A stretch of 64,000 nucleotides of DNA from Streptococcus canis (GCF_900636575.1 NZ_LR134293.1:257001-321000), one strand, 5' to 3'; numbered from the stretch's first letter, positions 36,185 through 49,747 are shown. The notes: generated by a model from the sequence alone, not told the origin. Translations and numbers: made by a program.

Positions 36185-37399
36185 TTATTCCTTGTTTTCA
36201 AAGTTGGATAAGTCACTGGTCTTGTTACGCTTTTTGCCTAGCCAAGTATAAGCTGCAAGGCAAGCTGCCAGAGTAAGACTGGCCGCTGCAAACATCAAGT
36301 AGGCTACTCTTAAATCAGAATGGAAATGAGCTAGAATTTGTAAAACTAAAGCAGCACCGCCACCCCCCAAATTGCACCCTAATAAAACAAGGGTCGTAGC
36401 TGATGTTAACTGATGGCTAGGTATTTTTTCTGAGAGGACATGAAAAACATAGGTCACTCCGATACTATACACAAAACCAGTTGATAGGGCACCAATTGCT
36501 ACTAAAAAGAGATTATCCCCCTGCCATAAAACTAACATGCCTAACCCCAAAACAAAAGTAACCCAAGCCAGTAATCGATCTTTCAACAAGATGAGCAGAG
36601 GCCCAAAACTAATCCCCGCCAAAATTCCCATAAGCATCATCAAGCTTAAAATAAAACTAGCTTGTGTAGGACTTCCCATCTTACTTTGGTCAATGACCTG
36701 CGGAATACGCAAGGTATTTGACGTATTAACTAAAATGACAAAACCAGCATAAAGCGCCTTGCCAAGTATCTGCCACAATTGCTTGTGTGATAAGCCTTGA
36801 TGTTTGTGACCAGTTGGTGTCATGCCCTGAGTAGGAACCACAGGAGGGACAAAGAGAAGATAGAGAGCAAGGATAACAAAGCCAAAGGCATAAATCAAAT
36901 AAGCCCGCGACCAACCAAATGGGAGCAAATAGCCTGCTAAAACCGTGAAGAAAGCAGAGCCAAGAACTTCTGACGAACCTCGGTAACCAAGCATAGTCAT
37001 TCTCTCTTTACCCGTAAAGCGTTCACTGATGATATTAATTGCTCGCGCATTAATCAAACCAATCCCCAATCCCAATAAAATCCGTGAGGCAACTAATAAG
37101 GGGTAAGCCTGATTCAGAACTGGAAGACTGCCGCCTCCTGCTAATAACAAGAGTCCTAGGATAACCCTTGCTTGTTCGGACAAGATACGATTCAGTAAAG
37201 GCATGACAAGAAGAACACTTAAAATAGCAAAAGAAGATAAGGAAAATAGAACCTCAACAGCCTGCGCCTGATAACCTTGTTCTTTATAATAAGCAATCAT
37301 TTGTGGCAGGGCTGGCGACACTGCAAATGGGGAAATCATCATCAAAGATAAACTCAGAAGACTGATTTTTTCAATAAGGGATTTAGGAACTGACATCAA
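36185..37399 (-). CDS. Major facilitator superfamily transporter
   Basis: A 404-residue protein with about 12 hydrophobic helices. The N-terminal half has SRILLGLGIGLINARAINI and the loop ERFTGKERMTMLGYRGS, matching the MFS motif region between helices 4 and 6. A polar central loop (GMTPTGHKHQGLSHKQL) separates the two halves. The substrate is unknown. The translation start may be the second codon. It is divergent from the Crp/Fnr gene, which may control it. Confidence 0.85.
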   Translation of the reverse strand: MMSVPKSLIEKISLLSLSLMMISPFAVSPALPQMIAYYKEQGYQAQAVEVLFSLSSFAILSVLLVMPLLNRILSEQARVILGLLLLAGGGSLPVLNQAYPLLVASRILLGLGIGLINARAINIISERFTGKERMTMLGYRGSSEVLGSAFFTVLAGYLLPFGWSRAYLIYAFGFVILALYLLFVPPVVPTQGMTPTGHKHQGLSHKQLWQILGKALYAGFVILVNTSNTLRIPQVIDQSKMGSPTQASFILSLMMLMGILAGISFGPLLILLKDRLLAWVTFVLGLGMLVLWQGDNLFLVAIGALSTGFVYSIGVTYVFHVLSEKIPSHQLTSATTLVLLGCNLGGGGAALVLQILAHFHSDLRVAYLMFAAASLTLAACLAAYTWLGKKRNKTSDLSNFENKE

Positions 37400-37486
37400 A
37401 AGGGCTCTCTTTCCTTGAATATTTTGCTTACCTTCAGTATAATCAAAAGAACAAGATAAAAATAGGACCTAGGTCATAAAAAGCCC

Positions 37487-38152
37487 ATGAAGACGATTTC
37501 AGACGCCAACTTATTGGTACACTACCTTAAAAAGCATCATCTCGAAGACTTTTTTCCCAAAAGTAGCCACTCACAATTACAGCTGGTTCACTACCTTAAA
37601 GGGGAGGCCATTTGCTTGCAAGATCAAGAGCTCAAGGCCCTTTATTATCTAGTCCAAGGCAACATTAAAATTGTACGACGCTTGTTTAATGGCAAAGAGC
37701 ACATTTTAAAAACCCATAATGGCCCTATTCTTATCGGCGATATTGAATTAATGACGGATCAAAAAGCCGTAACGTCGGTGATTGTTCTTGACGAGGCCTA
37801 TGTTGTGCAGTTGCCACTAGTCCATAAAAAAAGCCTGCTCAGCGATGCAAGCTTTCTCTATCATATTGGGCAGGGCTTGGCTCAAAACTTTTACAAGCAA
37901 AATATCACGTCAACCACCAATATTACCTACACCGTTAAAGAGCGTCTGGCCTCCTATATCATTAACAACCAAAGCCAACAAGAAGTTCACTTAAACCTGA
38001 CCTTACTAGCTGACCGTTTCGGGACCAGTTACCGGCACCTACATCGGGTACTTAACCAGCTTATTCTCCAAGGTATGATTGAACGAACCTCTTTCAAAAC
38101 CTACCGTATTCTCAATCAAGAAGGCTTGCAGCAATTAAGTGCCAATGATTAA
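37487..38152 (+). CDS. Crp/Fnr-family transcriptional regulator (YeiL-like)
   Basis: A 221-residue protein: an N-terminal cyclic-nucleotide-binding-like beta barrel (residues ~20-120, YYLVQGNIKIVRR and GPILIGDIELMTD), a dimer helix, and a C-terminal winged HTH (LTLLADRFGTSYRHLHRVLNQL). The barrel lacks the full cAMP-phosphate signature, so it probably senses something else. It diverges from the MFS gene with 87 bases between. It resembles E. coli YeiL more than the virulence regulator Srv, by eye only. Confidence 0.8.
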   Translation: MKTISDANLLVHYLKKHHLEDFFPKSSHSQLQLVHYLKGEAICLQDQELKALYYLVQGNIKIVRRLFNGKEHILKTHNGPILIGDIELMTDQKAVTSVIVLDEAYVVQLPLVHKKSLLSDASFLYHIGQGLAQNFYKQNITSTTNITYTVKERLASYIINNQSQQEVHLNLTLLADRFGTSYRHLHRVLNQLILQGMIERTSFKTYRILNQEGLQQLSAND

Positions 38153-38415
38153 TCATCCCTTTTGAGACAAGATAAAAGGAACCCACTAAGGATTCCTGAC
38201 TTTATAAACAGTATCATCTTTCTCTCTAAAGATTCAATGTTTGGATATTAAAGAGATTATACAGAGAAAGCGAAGCCATGGCAACTGATTGAACTCAAAA
38301 ACAACATTTTTCCCTCAGTCACTTAGTCACTTTATGCCACTTCTCATTAGGTCTTCTTTTAAAAAGAAACGATTTGTGATATAGTAAATCCAGTTAAAAA
38401 AATAAAGGAGTAGAC

Positions 38416-39030
38416 ATGTCTGCACAAGATAAAATTATTAAACCAAGTCATCTCATTACGATGACTGATATTATTCGCGAAGGGAACCCTACCCTAAGGG
38501 CTGTTGCCAAAGAAGTGTCCTTACCACTAAGTGATGAGGATATTCTCTTGGGAGAAAAAATGATGCAGTTCTTAAAACATTCTCAAGACCCTGTCATGGG
38601 TGAAAAATTAGGCCTTAGAGCCGGTGTCGGTTTGGCAGCACCTCAAATTGATGTGTCAAAGCGCATCATCGCTGTCCTAGTTCCTAACCTTCCTGATAAA
38701 GAAGGAAACCCACCAAAAGAAGCTTACAGCTTACAAGAAGTCCTTTACAATCCTAAAATTGTTTCTCATTCTGTTCAAGATGCGGCGCTAGCTGATGGCG
38801 AAGGCTGCCTATCTGTTGACCGTGTGGTTGAAGGCTATGTAGTTCGTCACGCCCGTGTCACTGTGGAATACTTTGACAAGTCTGGCGACAAACATAAGAT
38901 TAAATTGAAAGGTTACAATGCCATCGTGGTCCAACATGAAATTGACCATATCAACGGGGTTATGTTCTACGACCGTATTAACCAAACAAACCCTTTCAAG
39001 GTTGACGAAAACTTATTACTTCTCGACTAA
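38416..39030 (+). CDS. def: Peptide deformylase
   Basis: A 204-residue metalloenzyme that removes the formyl group from nascent N-terminal Met. All three motifs are present: GVGLAAPQI (motif 1), EGCLSV (motif 2, Cys metal ligand) and [10 protein letters not shown] (motif 3, HExxH). The insertion and long N-terminus are typical of Gram-positive type 2 enzymes. GGAG precedes the ATG. Confidence 0.97.
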   Translation: MSAQDKIIKPSHLITMTDIIREGNPTLRAVAKEVSLPLSDEDILLGEKMMQFLKHSQDPVMGEKLGLRAGVGLAAPQIDVSKRIIAVLVPNLPDKEGNPPKEAYSLQEVLYNPKIVSHSVQDAALADGEGCLSVDRVVEGYVVRHARVTVEYFDKSGDKHKIKLKGYNAIVVQHEIDHINGVMFYDRINQTNPFKVDENLLLLD

Positions 39031-39032
39031 CC

Positions 39033-39084
39033 ATCACATCAGAAAAGACTGACTACAATAGAGGTCAGTCTTTTCTGATGTGAT
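39033..39084. terminator. Bidirectional terminator between def and FMN reductase gene
   Basis: A perfect 21-bp inverted repeat (39033-39053, 39064-39084) with a 10-base loop, placed between convergent genes. T-runs are short, but the stem is very strong. Confidence 0.8.
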
Positions 39085-39148
39085 TCTATTGTGAGTTAAG
39101 GTACCAACTGTTTTGGAAATTGGTTTAAACAGTTATCCAAAATCAATC

Positions 39149-39742
39149 TTATTGAATTGCTGCAAGCAAGGCTTCTGACTGAGCAAGCAACTGAGCTTTT
39201 GTTTCTTCAGATACTTCAAGAACGCCAGTTTCCCATGCTTCAGGATTTACAGTTGCTTTTGTAAATTCTCCAGCGACTGTTGTGCGAATAAATGGTAACA
39301 AATCTTTGTAGATAGCAAATGCTTGGTCATGTCCACCATTTGCTACTGAAGAAACCGTAATAACTTTGCCACCGATTGCTGAAGGTCCTGATGGATCTGA
39401 TAAATCAAGCGCACGTGAAGACCAGTCAAGAAGGTTTTTCACTGAACCAGGAATAGAGAAGTTGTAAACTGGTGAAAAGATCCAGATAGCATCCGCTTCT
39501 TGGATAGCTTTACGAACATTGACAACTGCTTCTGGTGCACTGGCTTCAAGGTCTTGGCTAAAGACAGGAACTTGTCCCCAATCTAAATAAGACACATTAG
39601 CTTTTCCTTCAAGTGCTTGTTCAGCAGCTTCTGCTAACTGATGATTGAATGATCCTTTACGCAATGATCCGTCGATAAATAAAATATTTTTCATTTTAGG
39701 GTCTCCCTTAAAGATATGTTTTAATCTAGCAAAGATAGACAT
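39149..39742 (-). CDS. NADPH-dependent FMN reductase family protein
   Basis: A flavodoxin-like oxidoreductase, 197 residues from 39742. The ATG at 39694 (MKNILFIDGSLRKGSFNHQL) also has a good GGGAG site and may be the true start, giving 181 residues. The phosphate-binding loop GSLRKGS and IFSPVYNFSIPGSVKNLLDW are characteristic. It is probably an NAD(P)H:flavin or quinone reductase. Its promoter carries two palindromes, and a MarR-type gene lies immediately upstream on the same strand, which suggests repression relieved by an electrophile or oxidant. Confidence 0.88.
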   Translation of the reverse strand: MSIFARLKHIFKGDPKMKNILFIDGSLRKGSFNHQLAEAAEQALEGKANVSYLDWGQVPVFSQDLEASAPEAVVNVRKAIQEADAIWIFSPVYNFSIPGSVKNLLDWSSRALDLSDPSGPSAIGGKVITVSSVANGGHDQAFAIYKDLLPFIRTTVAGEFTKATVNPEAWETGVLEVSEETKAQLLAQSEALLAAIQ

Positions 39743-39756
39743 CTTGTCCCTTTCTT

Positions 39757-39818
39757 ACTAATTAGTAACTTTTATTACTATGTAGTTATTATACCTTGAA
39801 TTGGAGAAACTGTAAAGG
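39757..39818 (-). promoter_or_regulatory. FMN reductase promoter with two MarR-type operators
   Basis: Minus strand: -35 TTTACA (39813-39818), 17-base spacer, -10 TATAAT (39790-39795). Directly downstream lie a perfect 14-bp palindrome TTACTAATTAGTAA (39757-39770) and a near-palindrome TTACTATGTAGTTA (39777-39790), centred 20 bp apart. A related CACTGATTAGTATT lies upstream of the MarR gene at 40281-40294. Confidence 0.7.
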
Positions 39819-39825
39819 GCTTTGC

Positions 39826-40254
39826 TTACAAGTTTTTAAATTTTTTCAATAAGCCTATTAATTCCTTCTGCTCGTCCTCAGTCAGAACGGAAAAAGCTTG
39901 CTCAACACGCTTGATGTGTTTTGGTAAAATATCTTCAATTAGGACTTTTCCTTGATTAGTCAACTCAACAAGATAAGCTCGTTTATCCTTGTCATCTTTG
40001 CAACGACTAATCCAACCATTACGTTCCATATTACGCAAGACAACCGTCATATTTCCTGAAGTGGCCAACAAGGAATCAATGAGATTGTTGATGCGCATGC
40101 TCCCTTTGGAATACAAGACTTCTAAAACGCTAAACTGAGTAGGGGTTAAATTGGCACTTTTAAATACTTCTGATCCAAAGGCATCCAAGGTTCGTTGAGC
40201 CTTGCGAAAAACCACCATGGCTTTTAAGGCACGATTTTTATCTAAGTTACTCAT
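39826..40254 (-). CDS. MarR-family transcriptional regulator
   Basis: A 142-residue winged-helix protein: LTPTQFSVLEVLYSKGSMRI, LLATSGNMTVVLRNMERNGW (recognition helix) and the wing RCKDDKDKRAYLVELT. It probably represses the adjacent FMN reductase gene through the palindromes described there, and its own promoter through a related site. The inducing signal is unknown; no conserved redox Cys near the N-terminus is seen. Confidence 0.88.
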   Translation of the reverse strand: MSNLDKNRALKAMVVFRKAQRTLDAFGSEVFKSANLTPTQFSVLEVLYSKGSMRINNLIDSLLATSGNMTVVLRNMERNGWISRCKDDKDKRAYLVELTNQGKVLIEDILPKHIKRVEQAFSVLTEDEQKELIGLLKKFKNL

Positions 40255-40420
40255 TTCTCACTCCTTACGCAGTTATATGTCACTGATTAGTATTAACAAT
40301 TTCTGATAAAAATAGGGAATGGGAGATAACGCAAGAAACACTGCTTCTTGGTTTGGCATCCCAGCCCCTATTCACACAATTTTTTTCTATTCTATCACAG
40401 AATCCTTGAAAAGAAAAGAT

Positions 40421-43400
40421 TTAGAAGAAATCATCAAACAGACTTAATTGGTTATCATCAGGCATATTGCCTAAAATTCCCATGTCATCCATTTTTTCAA
40501 CGAGGGTTGCTGAAGCTCCACCGCGTTTGCGCAATTCCATTTTAGAGAGGAATTCTCCTTCTTGACGGGCCTTCACAATCTGTTTTGCAACGTTTTCACC
40601 CAACCCTTCCAAGGCAATAAACGGTGGGATCAGTGTGTCTCCTTCGATTTGGAATTCGGTTGCCTTACTCTTGTAAAGGTCCAATTTTCCAAATTTGAAG
40701 CCACGTTCCAACATCTCATTCACAATTTCCAGTGTGGTAAAAAGATCATTTTCCACATTGGAGGCCTCATTATTTTTTCGTTTGATACTAATATCTTCCA
40801 TCCTAGCTTTAACAGCTTCTAAACCGCCACTCATGGTCTTTAACTCAAAAGCCTTCGCACGAATAGAGAAATAAGCACAGTAATACATGATGGGATAGTG
40901 CACCTTGAAATAAGCTACCCGAAGAGCCATCAACACGTAAGCTGCCGCATGGGCTTTAGGGAACATGTATTTGATTTTCCCACAAGATTCAATGTACCAG
41001 TCTGGTACATTATTTTCCCGCATAGCTTCAATATAACCATTGCGTTCTTCTTCAGAAATTTTAAGCCACAATCCCTTACGCACACGTTCCATAATGGTAA
41101 AGGCCATTTTAGGTTGCAAGCCTGCGTGCATGAGGTAAACCATGATGTCATCACGACAACCAATAACCGTTTTTAGGGTTGCAATGCCTTCTTTAATCAA
41201 GTCTTGTGCATTGCCAAGCCAAACATCTGTTCCATGAGATAGTCCAGATAATTGCAACAGTTCTGCAAAAGTGGTCGGATGCGTTTCGTTAACCATGCCA
41301 CGAACAAAGTTGGTCCCAAATTCTGGAATACCTAGCATACCAGTTGGTGTTCCAATTTGTTCCGGGGTGACACCTAAAACTTCTGTTCCAGAAAAGAGAG
41401 CCATAACCCCCGGATCATCAGCCGGAATACTAATAGGATCTATCCCTGATAAGTCTTGAAGTTTCCGAATCATGGTGGGGTCATCGTGCCCCAGAATATC
41501 AAGTTTCAAGACATTTTCATCAATGTCATGGAAGTTAAAGTGGGTTGTCTGCCAAGAAGCCGTTACATCATCGGCTGGAAATTGCACGGGGGTAAAATCA
41601 TACACGTCCATGTAATTGGGAATAACAACAATCCCCCCAGGGTGCTGACCAGTCGTTCGTTTCACGCCAGCAGCACCTGCTGCTAGACGATCCACCTCAG
41701 CATCACGATAGAACTTGCCATAGTCTCGTTCATAGCCTTTAACAAATCCATAAGCTGTTTTTTCTGCTACGGTACCAACTGTTCCGGCACGAAAGGCGTA
41801 CTCGTCACCAAAAATATCTCGAACATCCAAATGAGCACTCGGCTGGTCATCGCCAGAGAAGTTCAAGTCAATATCGGGTACCTTATCCCCGTCAAATCCA
41901 AGAAAGGTCTCAAAGGGAATGTCTTGCCCATCTTTTTGATAAGGTGTGCCACATTTCGGGCAGGGTTTATTAGGTAAATCATAGCCCGATCCGACTGACC
42001 CATCTGTGATAAATTCAGAATGTTGGCAAGACGGGCAAACATAGTGAGGCGGCATAGGGTTAACCTCGGTAATCCCAATCATGGTTGCCACAAAGCTAGA
42101 CCCAACTGATCCCCTAGACCCAACCAGATAGCCTCGCTCATTTGACCGGTTAACAAGCATTTGCGAAGCTAGGTAAATCACGGCAAAACCATTCCCCAAA
42201 ATGGATGTTAACTCTTTTTCAATTCGCAAATCGATAATATCTGGTAGAGGGTTGCCATAAATCTTAAATGCTTTTTGATAGGTCAACTCGGCAACCGTCT
42301 CTTCAGCCTTGTCAATATATGGGGTGTAGAGATCTCCCTTAACCACTTCTACTTCCTCAATACGATCTGCCATGTCCTGAGTATTTTTCACGACAACTTG
42401 GTAGGCCAGCTCTTGACCAAGAAAGGCAAACTCATCTAGCATTTCATTGGTTGTTCTAAAGTGTGCTTTAGGCAAGGGAGCAGGTTTAGCTCCCTCTCCA
42501 CGACCAATAGTTCTATTAATCATGGCCCCTTGACCAAGACTACGGACAATAATTTCGCGGTAAATCTCTTCTTCAGGCTCTAGGTAATGCACATTCCCAG
42601 TGGCAAGCACAGGTTTGTTAGCTCGTTTCCCTACTTCGATAAGATCACGAATCACCTGCTCAACTCCCGCTTGGTCCTTGATTAACTCACGGACAATCAA
42701 GGGTTGGTAAATGGCTGGTGGCATGATTTCGATAAAATCATAATACTTAGCTAAATCAACTGCCGCATCAATTCCATTGGTCAAAACAGCATCAAAGACT
42801 TCACCATCCGAACAAGCCGTACCAAGCAACAAGCCCTCTCTATGAGCATCCAAAACGGTTCTTGGAATGCGAGGAACCCCTTCAAAGTATTTGACATTGG
42901 AGAGACTGACCAATTTAAACATGTTTTTAAGGCCGACCTGATTTTGCACATAGATAGTCGCATGCTTAATCCGTGCTTTTTTGTAAGAATCCTCAGCCAC
43001 CAAATCGGTATTGAGTTGCAGCAAATTAGTGATGCCATGCTTTTCTCTGGCATCTTTTAGGAAAATAAACAACAAGCGTCCGGTGGCTTCAGCGTCATAA
43101 TTAGCCATATGGTGATGGTCCAGACTGACTTGGAAACGCTTGGTCAAAGGTCCCAAACCATGACGCTTGTATTCAGGATACAAATTTCTTGCAAATTCCA
43201 AGGTATCAATCACAGGCTGTGTGATTTTGGGCAAGCCATGGCGTTCATAATTGGCGTTCATAAAGCCAACGTCAAAACTAGCATTATGAGCAACCAAAAT
43301 ACTATCTTTGCAAAAGTCCTGAAAAGCTTTTAGGACGGTAACCAATGGCTTGGCACCCTGCAAATGCTTGTCTGTAATCCCTGTCAATTCTGTGGTAAAG

Positions 43401-44818
43401 GCAGAAAGAGGATGTCCAGGATCAATGAACTCATCAAACTGCTCTACAATATTTCCCTTAAACATTTTGGAAGCCGCAATCTGAATCAGGTCATTATTCA
43501 TGGCAGACAGACCTGTGGTTTCCACGTCAAAGACCACATAGGTAGCTTCGTGCAAATCCATATCAACAGGGTCATAAGAAATAGGCACCTTGTCTTCAAC
43601 GATATTTGCTTCTAAACCAAAAATAGCCTTAATCCCTGCTTTGCGAGCTCTATGGTAGCCATGAGGGAAACTTTGCACATTGGCATGGTCTGTAATGGCA
43701 ACTGCCTTGTGTCCCCACTTAGCTGCCGTATCAATCAAACTTTCAACTGTTGGTAAAGCGTCCATGGTAGACATATTGGTGTGGGCATGAAACTCAACCC
43801 GTTTTTGCCCTTCTGGCATCAGGTCTTTTCGCTCATGGTGAACAATTTCTTTGACCTGCTGCACATTCATGGTAAGGCTTTTAGTGAAAGGGTTGGTTTC
43901 AATATTCCCTTGTACCCGTAACCAAGCGCCCTTAGCAATCATGTCAAATTTGCGTAATTCATCACCGTCCTTGGCCCATTTTTGCAAGGCAAAAGAGGAC
44001 GTGTAATCCGTCATTTTAAAATTGATAATATGACGTCCAGTTCTAGTCGCTTTACGTTCTACGTCAAAAACCATGCCCTCAAAGACAATCTGATTTTCTT
44101 CAGTCTCAATCTCAATCATTGGCGTGATGGTCGCTTTTTCAAAGCCTGCCTGACGCTTAGCTACTCGCTCCTTGTAATCAAACTTAAGAGCAGGTGCTGC
44201 TTCCTCAGTTGGTGGCATCATGGCATCAAGAGATTTTTGGGCTTCCAAATTATCCTGCACAGCCTTTTCCACAAGGGCCTGACGACTGGAAACAAAATCC
44301 TTGGTCAAATGCTCAGTCATCTCCTGATCTGATACCATATCTATGGTCAAGGTGCCAAAGCCAAAGGCTTCAAATTGTTTAACCAGATTAGGCAGATGAT
44401 TTTTTCTAAAATGGTCATTATTAACAAAACGCGGTGCTGCAATAATGAGTTTGTCATCTTCATAAGTCACTTTAAGCTTTGCAAAAGAAGATTTAAAACT
44501 AGCCCCATTGCATGGCGCATGCTCAAAAGCTTCTTGATAATAAGCTTGAAGCAGATCATCTGAATAGTCCACCTGAGCAGCCTGAATATCAAAGGTTACC
44601 CTAATGTCAGCCGCCTCAAAGGTTCGTGTCAAACGATCATGCAATTCACGATAAGTTGCAATCGGTAAAAGCTCTGCGAAGGCAAAATGAAATTCCCACA
44701 AGCGTGATACCGAATGCACCTTTACCTCGATAATATCAGCAGACGAAAAAGCACTTGAACGTCTCATGTCAAGCGGCATTTCTATCTGTTCCATCAATTT
44801 AACGAATAAGTCTGACAT
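40421..44818 (-). CDS. polC: DNA polymerase III alpha subunit, PolC type
   Basis: A 1465-residue replicative polymerase of Gram-positives. In order: an N-terminal domain, an OB fold (~240-330), a PHP domain starting [16 protein letters not shown], an inserted 3'-5' exonuclease ([19 protein letters not shown] with DEDD residues), a zinc finger (CPSCQHSEF, later CPKCG), and the catalytic palm with [16 protein letters not shown] and [12 protein letters not shown]. It ends [10 protein letters not shown], which contains a typical clamp-binding motif (QLSLFD). It appears intact. Confidence 0.98.
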   Translation of the reverse strand: MSDLFVKLMEQIEMPLDMRRSSAFSSADIIEVKVHSVSRLWEFHFAFAELLPIATYRELHDRLTRTFEAADIRVTFDIQAAQVDYSDDLLQAYYQEAFEHAPCNGASFKSSFAKLKVTYEDDKLIIAAPRFVNNDHFRKNHLPNLVKQFEAFGFGTLTIDMVSDQEMTEHLTKDFVSSRQALVEKAVQDNLEAQKSLDAMMPPTEEAAPALKFDYKERVAKRQAGFEKATITPMIEIETEENQIVFEGMVFDVERKATRTGRHIINFKMTDYTSSFALQKWAKDGDELRKFDMIAKGAWLRVQGNIETNPFTKSLTMNVQQVKEIVHHERKDLMPEGQKRVEFHAHTNMSTMDALPTVESLIDTAAKWGHKAVAITDHANVQSFPHGYHRARKAGIKAIFGLEANIVEDKVPISYDPVDMDLHEATYVVFDVETTGLSAMNNDLIQIAASKMFKGNIVEQFDEFIDPGHPLSAFTTELTGITDKHLQGAKPLVTVLKAFQDFCKDSILVAHNASFDVGFMNANYERHGLPKITQPVIDTLEFARNLYPEYKRHGLGPLTKRFQVSLDHHHMANYDAEATGRLLFIFLKDAREKHGITNLLQLNTDLVAEDSYKKARIKHATIYVQNQVGLKNMFKLVSLSNVKYFEGVPRIPRTVLDAHREGLLLGTACSDGEVFDAVLTNGIDAAVDLAKYYDFIEIMPPAIYQPLIVRELIKDQAGVEQVIRDLIEVGKRANKPVLATGNVHYLEPEEEIYREIIVRSLGQGAMINRTIGRGEGAKPAPLPKAHFRTTNEMLDEFAFLGQELAYQVVVKNTQDMADRIEEVEVVKGDLYTPYIDKAEETVAELTYQKAFKIYGNPLPDIIDLRIEKELTSILGNGFAVIYLASQMLVNRSNERGYLVGSRGSVGSSFVATMIGITEVNPMPPHYVCPSCQHSEFITDGSVGSGYDLPNKPCPKCGTPYQKDGQDIPFETFLGFDGDKVPDIDLNFSGDDQPSAHLDVRDIFGDEYAFRAGTVGTVAEKTAYGFVKGYERDYGKFYRDAEVDRLAAGAAGVKRTTGQHPGGIVVIPNYMDVYDFTPVQFPADDVTASWQTTHFNFHDIDENVLKLDILGHDDPTMIRKLQDLSGIDPISIPADDPGVMALFSGTEVLGVTPEQIGTPTGMLGIPEFGTNFVRGMVNETHPTTFAELLQLSGLSHGTDVWLGNAQDLIKEGIATLKTVIGCRDDIMVYLMHAGLQPKMAFTIMERVRKGLWLKISEEERNGYIEAMRENNVPDWYIESCGKIKYMFPKAHAAAYVLMALRVAYFKVHYPIMYYCAYFSIRAKAFELKTMSGGLEAVKARMEDISIKRKNNEASNVENDLFTTLEIVNEMLERGFKFGKLDLYKSKATEFQIEGDTLIPPFIALEGLGENVAKQIVKARQEGEFLSKMELRKRGGASATLVEKMDDMGILGNMPDDNQLSLFDDFF

Positions 44819-44925
44819 AGTTTACTCCCGATTTTCTTAGGCTCTATTTTATCACAATTTATGATGATTTTCGAGCTTTAGATGGAAAGAAAAACAGGGC
44901 TTTCTCCTGATGTTCTTTGGTTAGC

Positions 44926-45477
44926 TTATTCCAAGTAATAACTAATCTGAGACCATTTTTTCTGCCAATCTTTTGTTGCTAGGCGCTTTTGATAAAGCAA
45001 GAGACGCTCCTTATCTGCTAGAAAATGAGGAGTCGGGTGGCATTCAAAAGCTAGAATATCAGCTAACCCATAAGGGGCAAACAATTCCAGCTGGTCATCG
45101 ATCAGTCTTAGACCAATGGCTGTGCATCGCTCAGGGTACTTTGAAATGGCATCGCATGTTGATAAATACGGTTTTGTATTGGGACTGTGGCAGTGCATAT
45201 ATGCCTGATTCCGGACCTCCCAGTGATAATTAGGAAAGTTTTGGTGAAGATTGTCTTCTACAAGCTGACTAGCTTCATAAGGTAAACTAGGATCGTAAAA
45301 TACCACATCAATATCAGTATCGAAACCAATACCATAAGCTAACTGGTTCCACATAAAATTTCGAATAGCTCCCGCCGCTAACCAAGCATCAGCCAAAGGA
45401 AGGCTTGCAATAATGGTTAAAACGGTCATCATGTCCTTGTCTGCTGCCATCAACTCTTTAAAACGATTATCTGTCAT
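44926..45477 (-). CDS. Nucleotidyltransferase-family protein (DUF925)
   Basis: A 183-residue protein with WLAAGAIRNFMWN, DTDIDVVFYDPSLP and FAPYGLADILAFECHPTPHF, the pattern of the NTP_transf_6 family. The acidic DxD resembles the metal site of nucleotidyltransferases. Biochemical function is unknown. It lies between polC and proS, read the same way. Confidence 0.85.
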   Translation of the reverse strand: MTDNRFKELMAADKDMMTVLTIIASLPLADAWLAAGAIRNFMWNQLAYGIGFDTDIDVVFYDPSLPYEASQLVEDNLHQNFPNYHWEVRNQAYMHCHSPNTKPYLSTCDAISKYPERCTAIGLRLIDDQLELFAPYGLADILAFECHPTPHFLADKERLLLYQKRLATKDWQKKWSQISYYLE

Positions 45478-45491
45478 ATGATTAGTATACC

Positions 45492-45522
45492 AAAAAGAGG
45501 TTGCTCTAAACAGGCAACCTCT
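45492..45522 (-). terminator. proS terminator
   Basis: A perfect 9-bp stem AGAGGTTGC/GCAACCTCT (45496-45504, 45514-45522) followed by five Ts on the minus strand. Confidence 0.85.
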
Positions 45523-45530
45523 GCATTTCT

Positions 45531-47471
<1,941 letters not shown>

Positions 47472-47595
47472 TCAATAACTAATTGAATGTGTATCCCTTT
47501 CATTTTGAGGTAAATCATTAAGCCGCAGTTAAGATTGGCTTTGGGTTTTCTTTTAGCAAATTGAAAACAAGTTACTTTTATTGAAGCGAGTTTCT

Positions 47596-48855
47596 TTAGA
47601 AGAAAACTCTCATAATATCATTCCACGTCACGGCAATCATCAGAACAACCATGATAGCAACCCCAACAAGGGTAATATAGGTTTCTGTTTCTTGTTTCAA
47701 GGGTTTGCGACGAATGGCTTCAATAATATTCATCAAGATTTTCCCGCCGTCAAGGGCAGGGATTGGAATTAAATTGAAAATTCCCAAGTTGATAGAGAGC
47801 ATGGCCATGAGAGATAAGACAGAATCCAAGCCATTTTGAGCCGCTTGATTGGACAGTTGGTACATGGCAACTGGACCACCTAACTTATTTAAACTAAAGG
47901 CAGTAATCAGACCTTTCAAGGCATTCAAAATGGTAAAAGCACCATTCCAAGCCAATGCCAAACCGCCTAGGAGTTTATCAACGAAACCTGTTTTCAATCT
48001 TGCTTTAACCCCTAGAGCATATTGCTTGCCCTGCTTTTGAGGCTTGATAGCCGCAGTTTTTATAGTGTCCCCTGATTTATAGGTCACCTTAACCGTTTCT
48101 GAAGGCCCTAACGCCTTGCTGGTTGTTTCAACAGCCTTGGTAAGGTCAGTCCAATCATTAACCTTATGGTTATTAATCTTGAGAATTTGATCATTATCGC
48201 GAAGACCAGCCTTGGCTGCGGCACCGTTTTCTTGAACACGAACATGATTACTGTTGAAGTCGGGCATGCCACCTTGTAAAAAGACAAGGAGGATAAACAC
48301 CACAATCCCTAGAATAAAGTTATTCATGGGACCTGCAAAGTTGGTGATTAAGCGACCGCCAATGCTAGCATTTTGGTACTGCACATCAAGCGGAGCAATC
48401 CGGATCTCAGTGCCATCTTCTTCAACAATGGTGGCGTCATGGTCAACAGCATAGGTCTTGGTAGCGTCCAAAACCAAGCCTGTAATGCTGAGCTTATCTT
48501 CCAAATCATAGGAAGTGACATTCATGGGCAGGCTGGTAGGATCAATCTTGCTTTGAGATAAGTTGATGCGCTTGACCAACCCTTGCTCATTTAGCGTCAA
48601 GCTAGCTGGTGTTCCAGTCTTGATTTCTGTCTTGTCATCTCCCCAACCAGCCATACGCACATAGCCACCTAGGGGCAAAATTCTCAAGGTGTAGAGAGTC
48701 CCTTCTTGGTCAACATGCGAAAAGATTTTGGGGCCCATACCAATGGCAAATTCTCTGACAAGAATCCCCGATTTTTTGGCAAAATAGAAATGCCCAAATT
48801 CATGGACAATGACTAAAATCCCAAAAATAATAATAAAGGTTATTATTCCTAACAT
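47596..48855 (-). CDS. rseP: Site-2 protease RseP/Eep, RIP zinc metalloprotease
   Basis: A 419-residue membrane protease. [13 protein letters not shown] carries the HExxH zinc site in helix 1. [13 protein letters not shown] is the second conserved motif. A PDZ domain (~200-290, [19 protein letters not shown]) follows, and [12 protein letters not shown] is the third metal-binding motif. It cleaves signal-peptide remnants and anti-sigma-type substrates within the membrane; in streptococci and enterococci Eep also processes pheromone peptides. It lies downstream of cdsA. Confidence 0.96.
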   Translation of the reverse strand: MLGIITFIIIFGILVIVHEFGHFYFAKKSGILVREFAIGMGPKIFSHVDQEGTLYTLRILPLGGYVRMAGWGDDKTEIKTGTPASLTLNEQGLVKRINLSQSKIDPTSLPMNVTSYDLEDKLSITGLVLDATKTYAVDHDATIVEEDGTEIRIAPLDVQYQNASIGGRLITNFAGPMNNFILGIVVFILLVFLQGGMPDFNSNHVRVQENGAAAKAGLRDNDQILKINNHKVNDWTDLTKAVETTSKALGPSETVKVTYKSGDTIKTAAIKPQKQGKQYALGVKARLKTGFVDKLLGGLALAWNGAFTILNALKGLITAFSLNKLGGPVAMYQLSNQAAQNGLDSVLSLMAMLSINLGIFNLIPIPALDGGKILMNIIEAIRRKPLKQETETYITLVGVAIMVVLMIAVTWNDIMRVFF

Positions 48856-48952
48856 AGATTTCCTTTCAGTCTATTATTTCTATTGAGTCCTTGCTGTCCT
48901 CAGGTCTGACATAAGTCATCCTTAAACGTGCAAAAACACCCTTGGCTATTGT

Positions 48953-49747
48953 TTAAAATAATCCGAATAGATGCATGATGGGAAAAACAAAAATCATGGA
49001 GTCAAAGCGGTCCAAAATGCCTCCATGTCCTGGAATCAGTTTGCCAGAATCCTTAACACCAAAATGTCGCTTAATGGCACTTTCAACCAAATCTCCAAAT
49101 TGGGCAAAGATTGAAAAGAGGGCCACTAAAAGCAGCATGACAAAAAAGTGATGAGGGGCATAGACCGAGCGATCAATCAACATAAAAACAAAGGAAGTAA
49201 GCACTGCACAAGCTATTCCCCCTAAGCTACCTTCAATGGTTTTATTAGGTGAAATCCTAGGCAATAATTTGCGTTTTCCAAACTGGCGACCAATCATGTA
49301 GGCTCCAATATCTGTTGCCCAAACGATAAATAGCGCTAATAAAACTTTGTCAACTCCTGACAGGCGGGCATTAACCAAATTTTGAAAACCGATCCCAACA
49401 TAAAAACTAGCCGCAATAGGGAAAGTCGCATCTTCAAAAGAATAAGCACTGCTATTTAAGACTGTTCCTGCTAAAAGGAAAAAGACAATAATCCCATAGC
49501 CTGCAAAGCTAGCATCAATCGGCAAGGAAGTGAGGTAATGGTCCATCGGGACTGTCAAAACAAAGGCTGCCAGCATGGCAAAGACCCCTTCAAAGGAAAA
49601 GATTTCAAGTCTTCTCATCTTCAATAATTCTGACACGCCAATCATGGCCAAAACACCCACAAATAATTGGAATGGTAAACTTCCTATAATAAGAAAAGGT
49701 AGAAAAATAGCTGCCGCTATTCCGCCCCAGATAACACGTTCTTTCAT
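48953..49747 (-). CDS. cdsA: Phosphatidate cytidylyltransferase
   Basis: A 264-residue polytopic enzyme that makes CDP-diacylglycerol for phospholipid synthesis. The signature is clear: RISPNKTIEGSLGG and the C-terminal KDSGKLIPGHGGILDRFDSM. About eight helices precede or interleave. It sits between uppS and rseP, the standard Gram-positive order. Confidence 0.96.
   Translation of the reverse strand: MKERVIWGGIAAAIFLPFLIIGSLPFQLFVGVLAMIGVSELLKMRRLEIFSFEGVFAMLAAFVLTVPMDHYLTSLPIDASFAGYGIIVFFLLAGTVLNSSAYSFEDATFPIAASFYVGIGFQNLVNARLSGVDKVLLALFIVWATDIGAYMIGRQFGKRKLLPRISPNKTIEGSLGGIACAVLTSFVFMLIDRSVYAPHHFFVMLLLVALFSIFAQFGDLVESAIKRHFGVKDSGKLIPGHGGILDRFDSMIFVFPIMHLFGLF

Noticed and set aside
37487..38152. 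Crp/Fnr gene considered as the virulence regulator srv
   Set aside because: Context beside an MFS gene and def, and the overall pattern, look more like a YeiL-type regulator; the identity cannot be shown without alignment.
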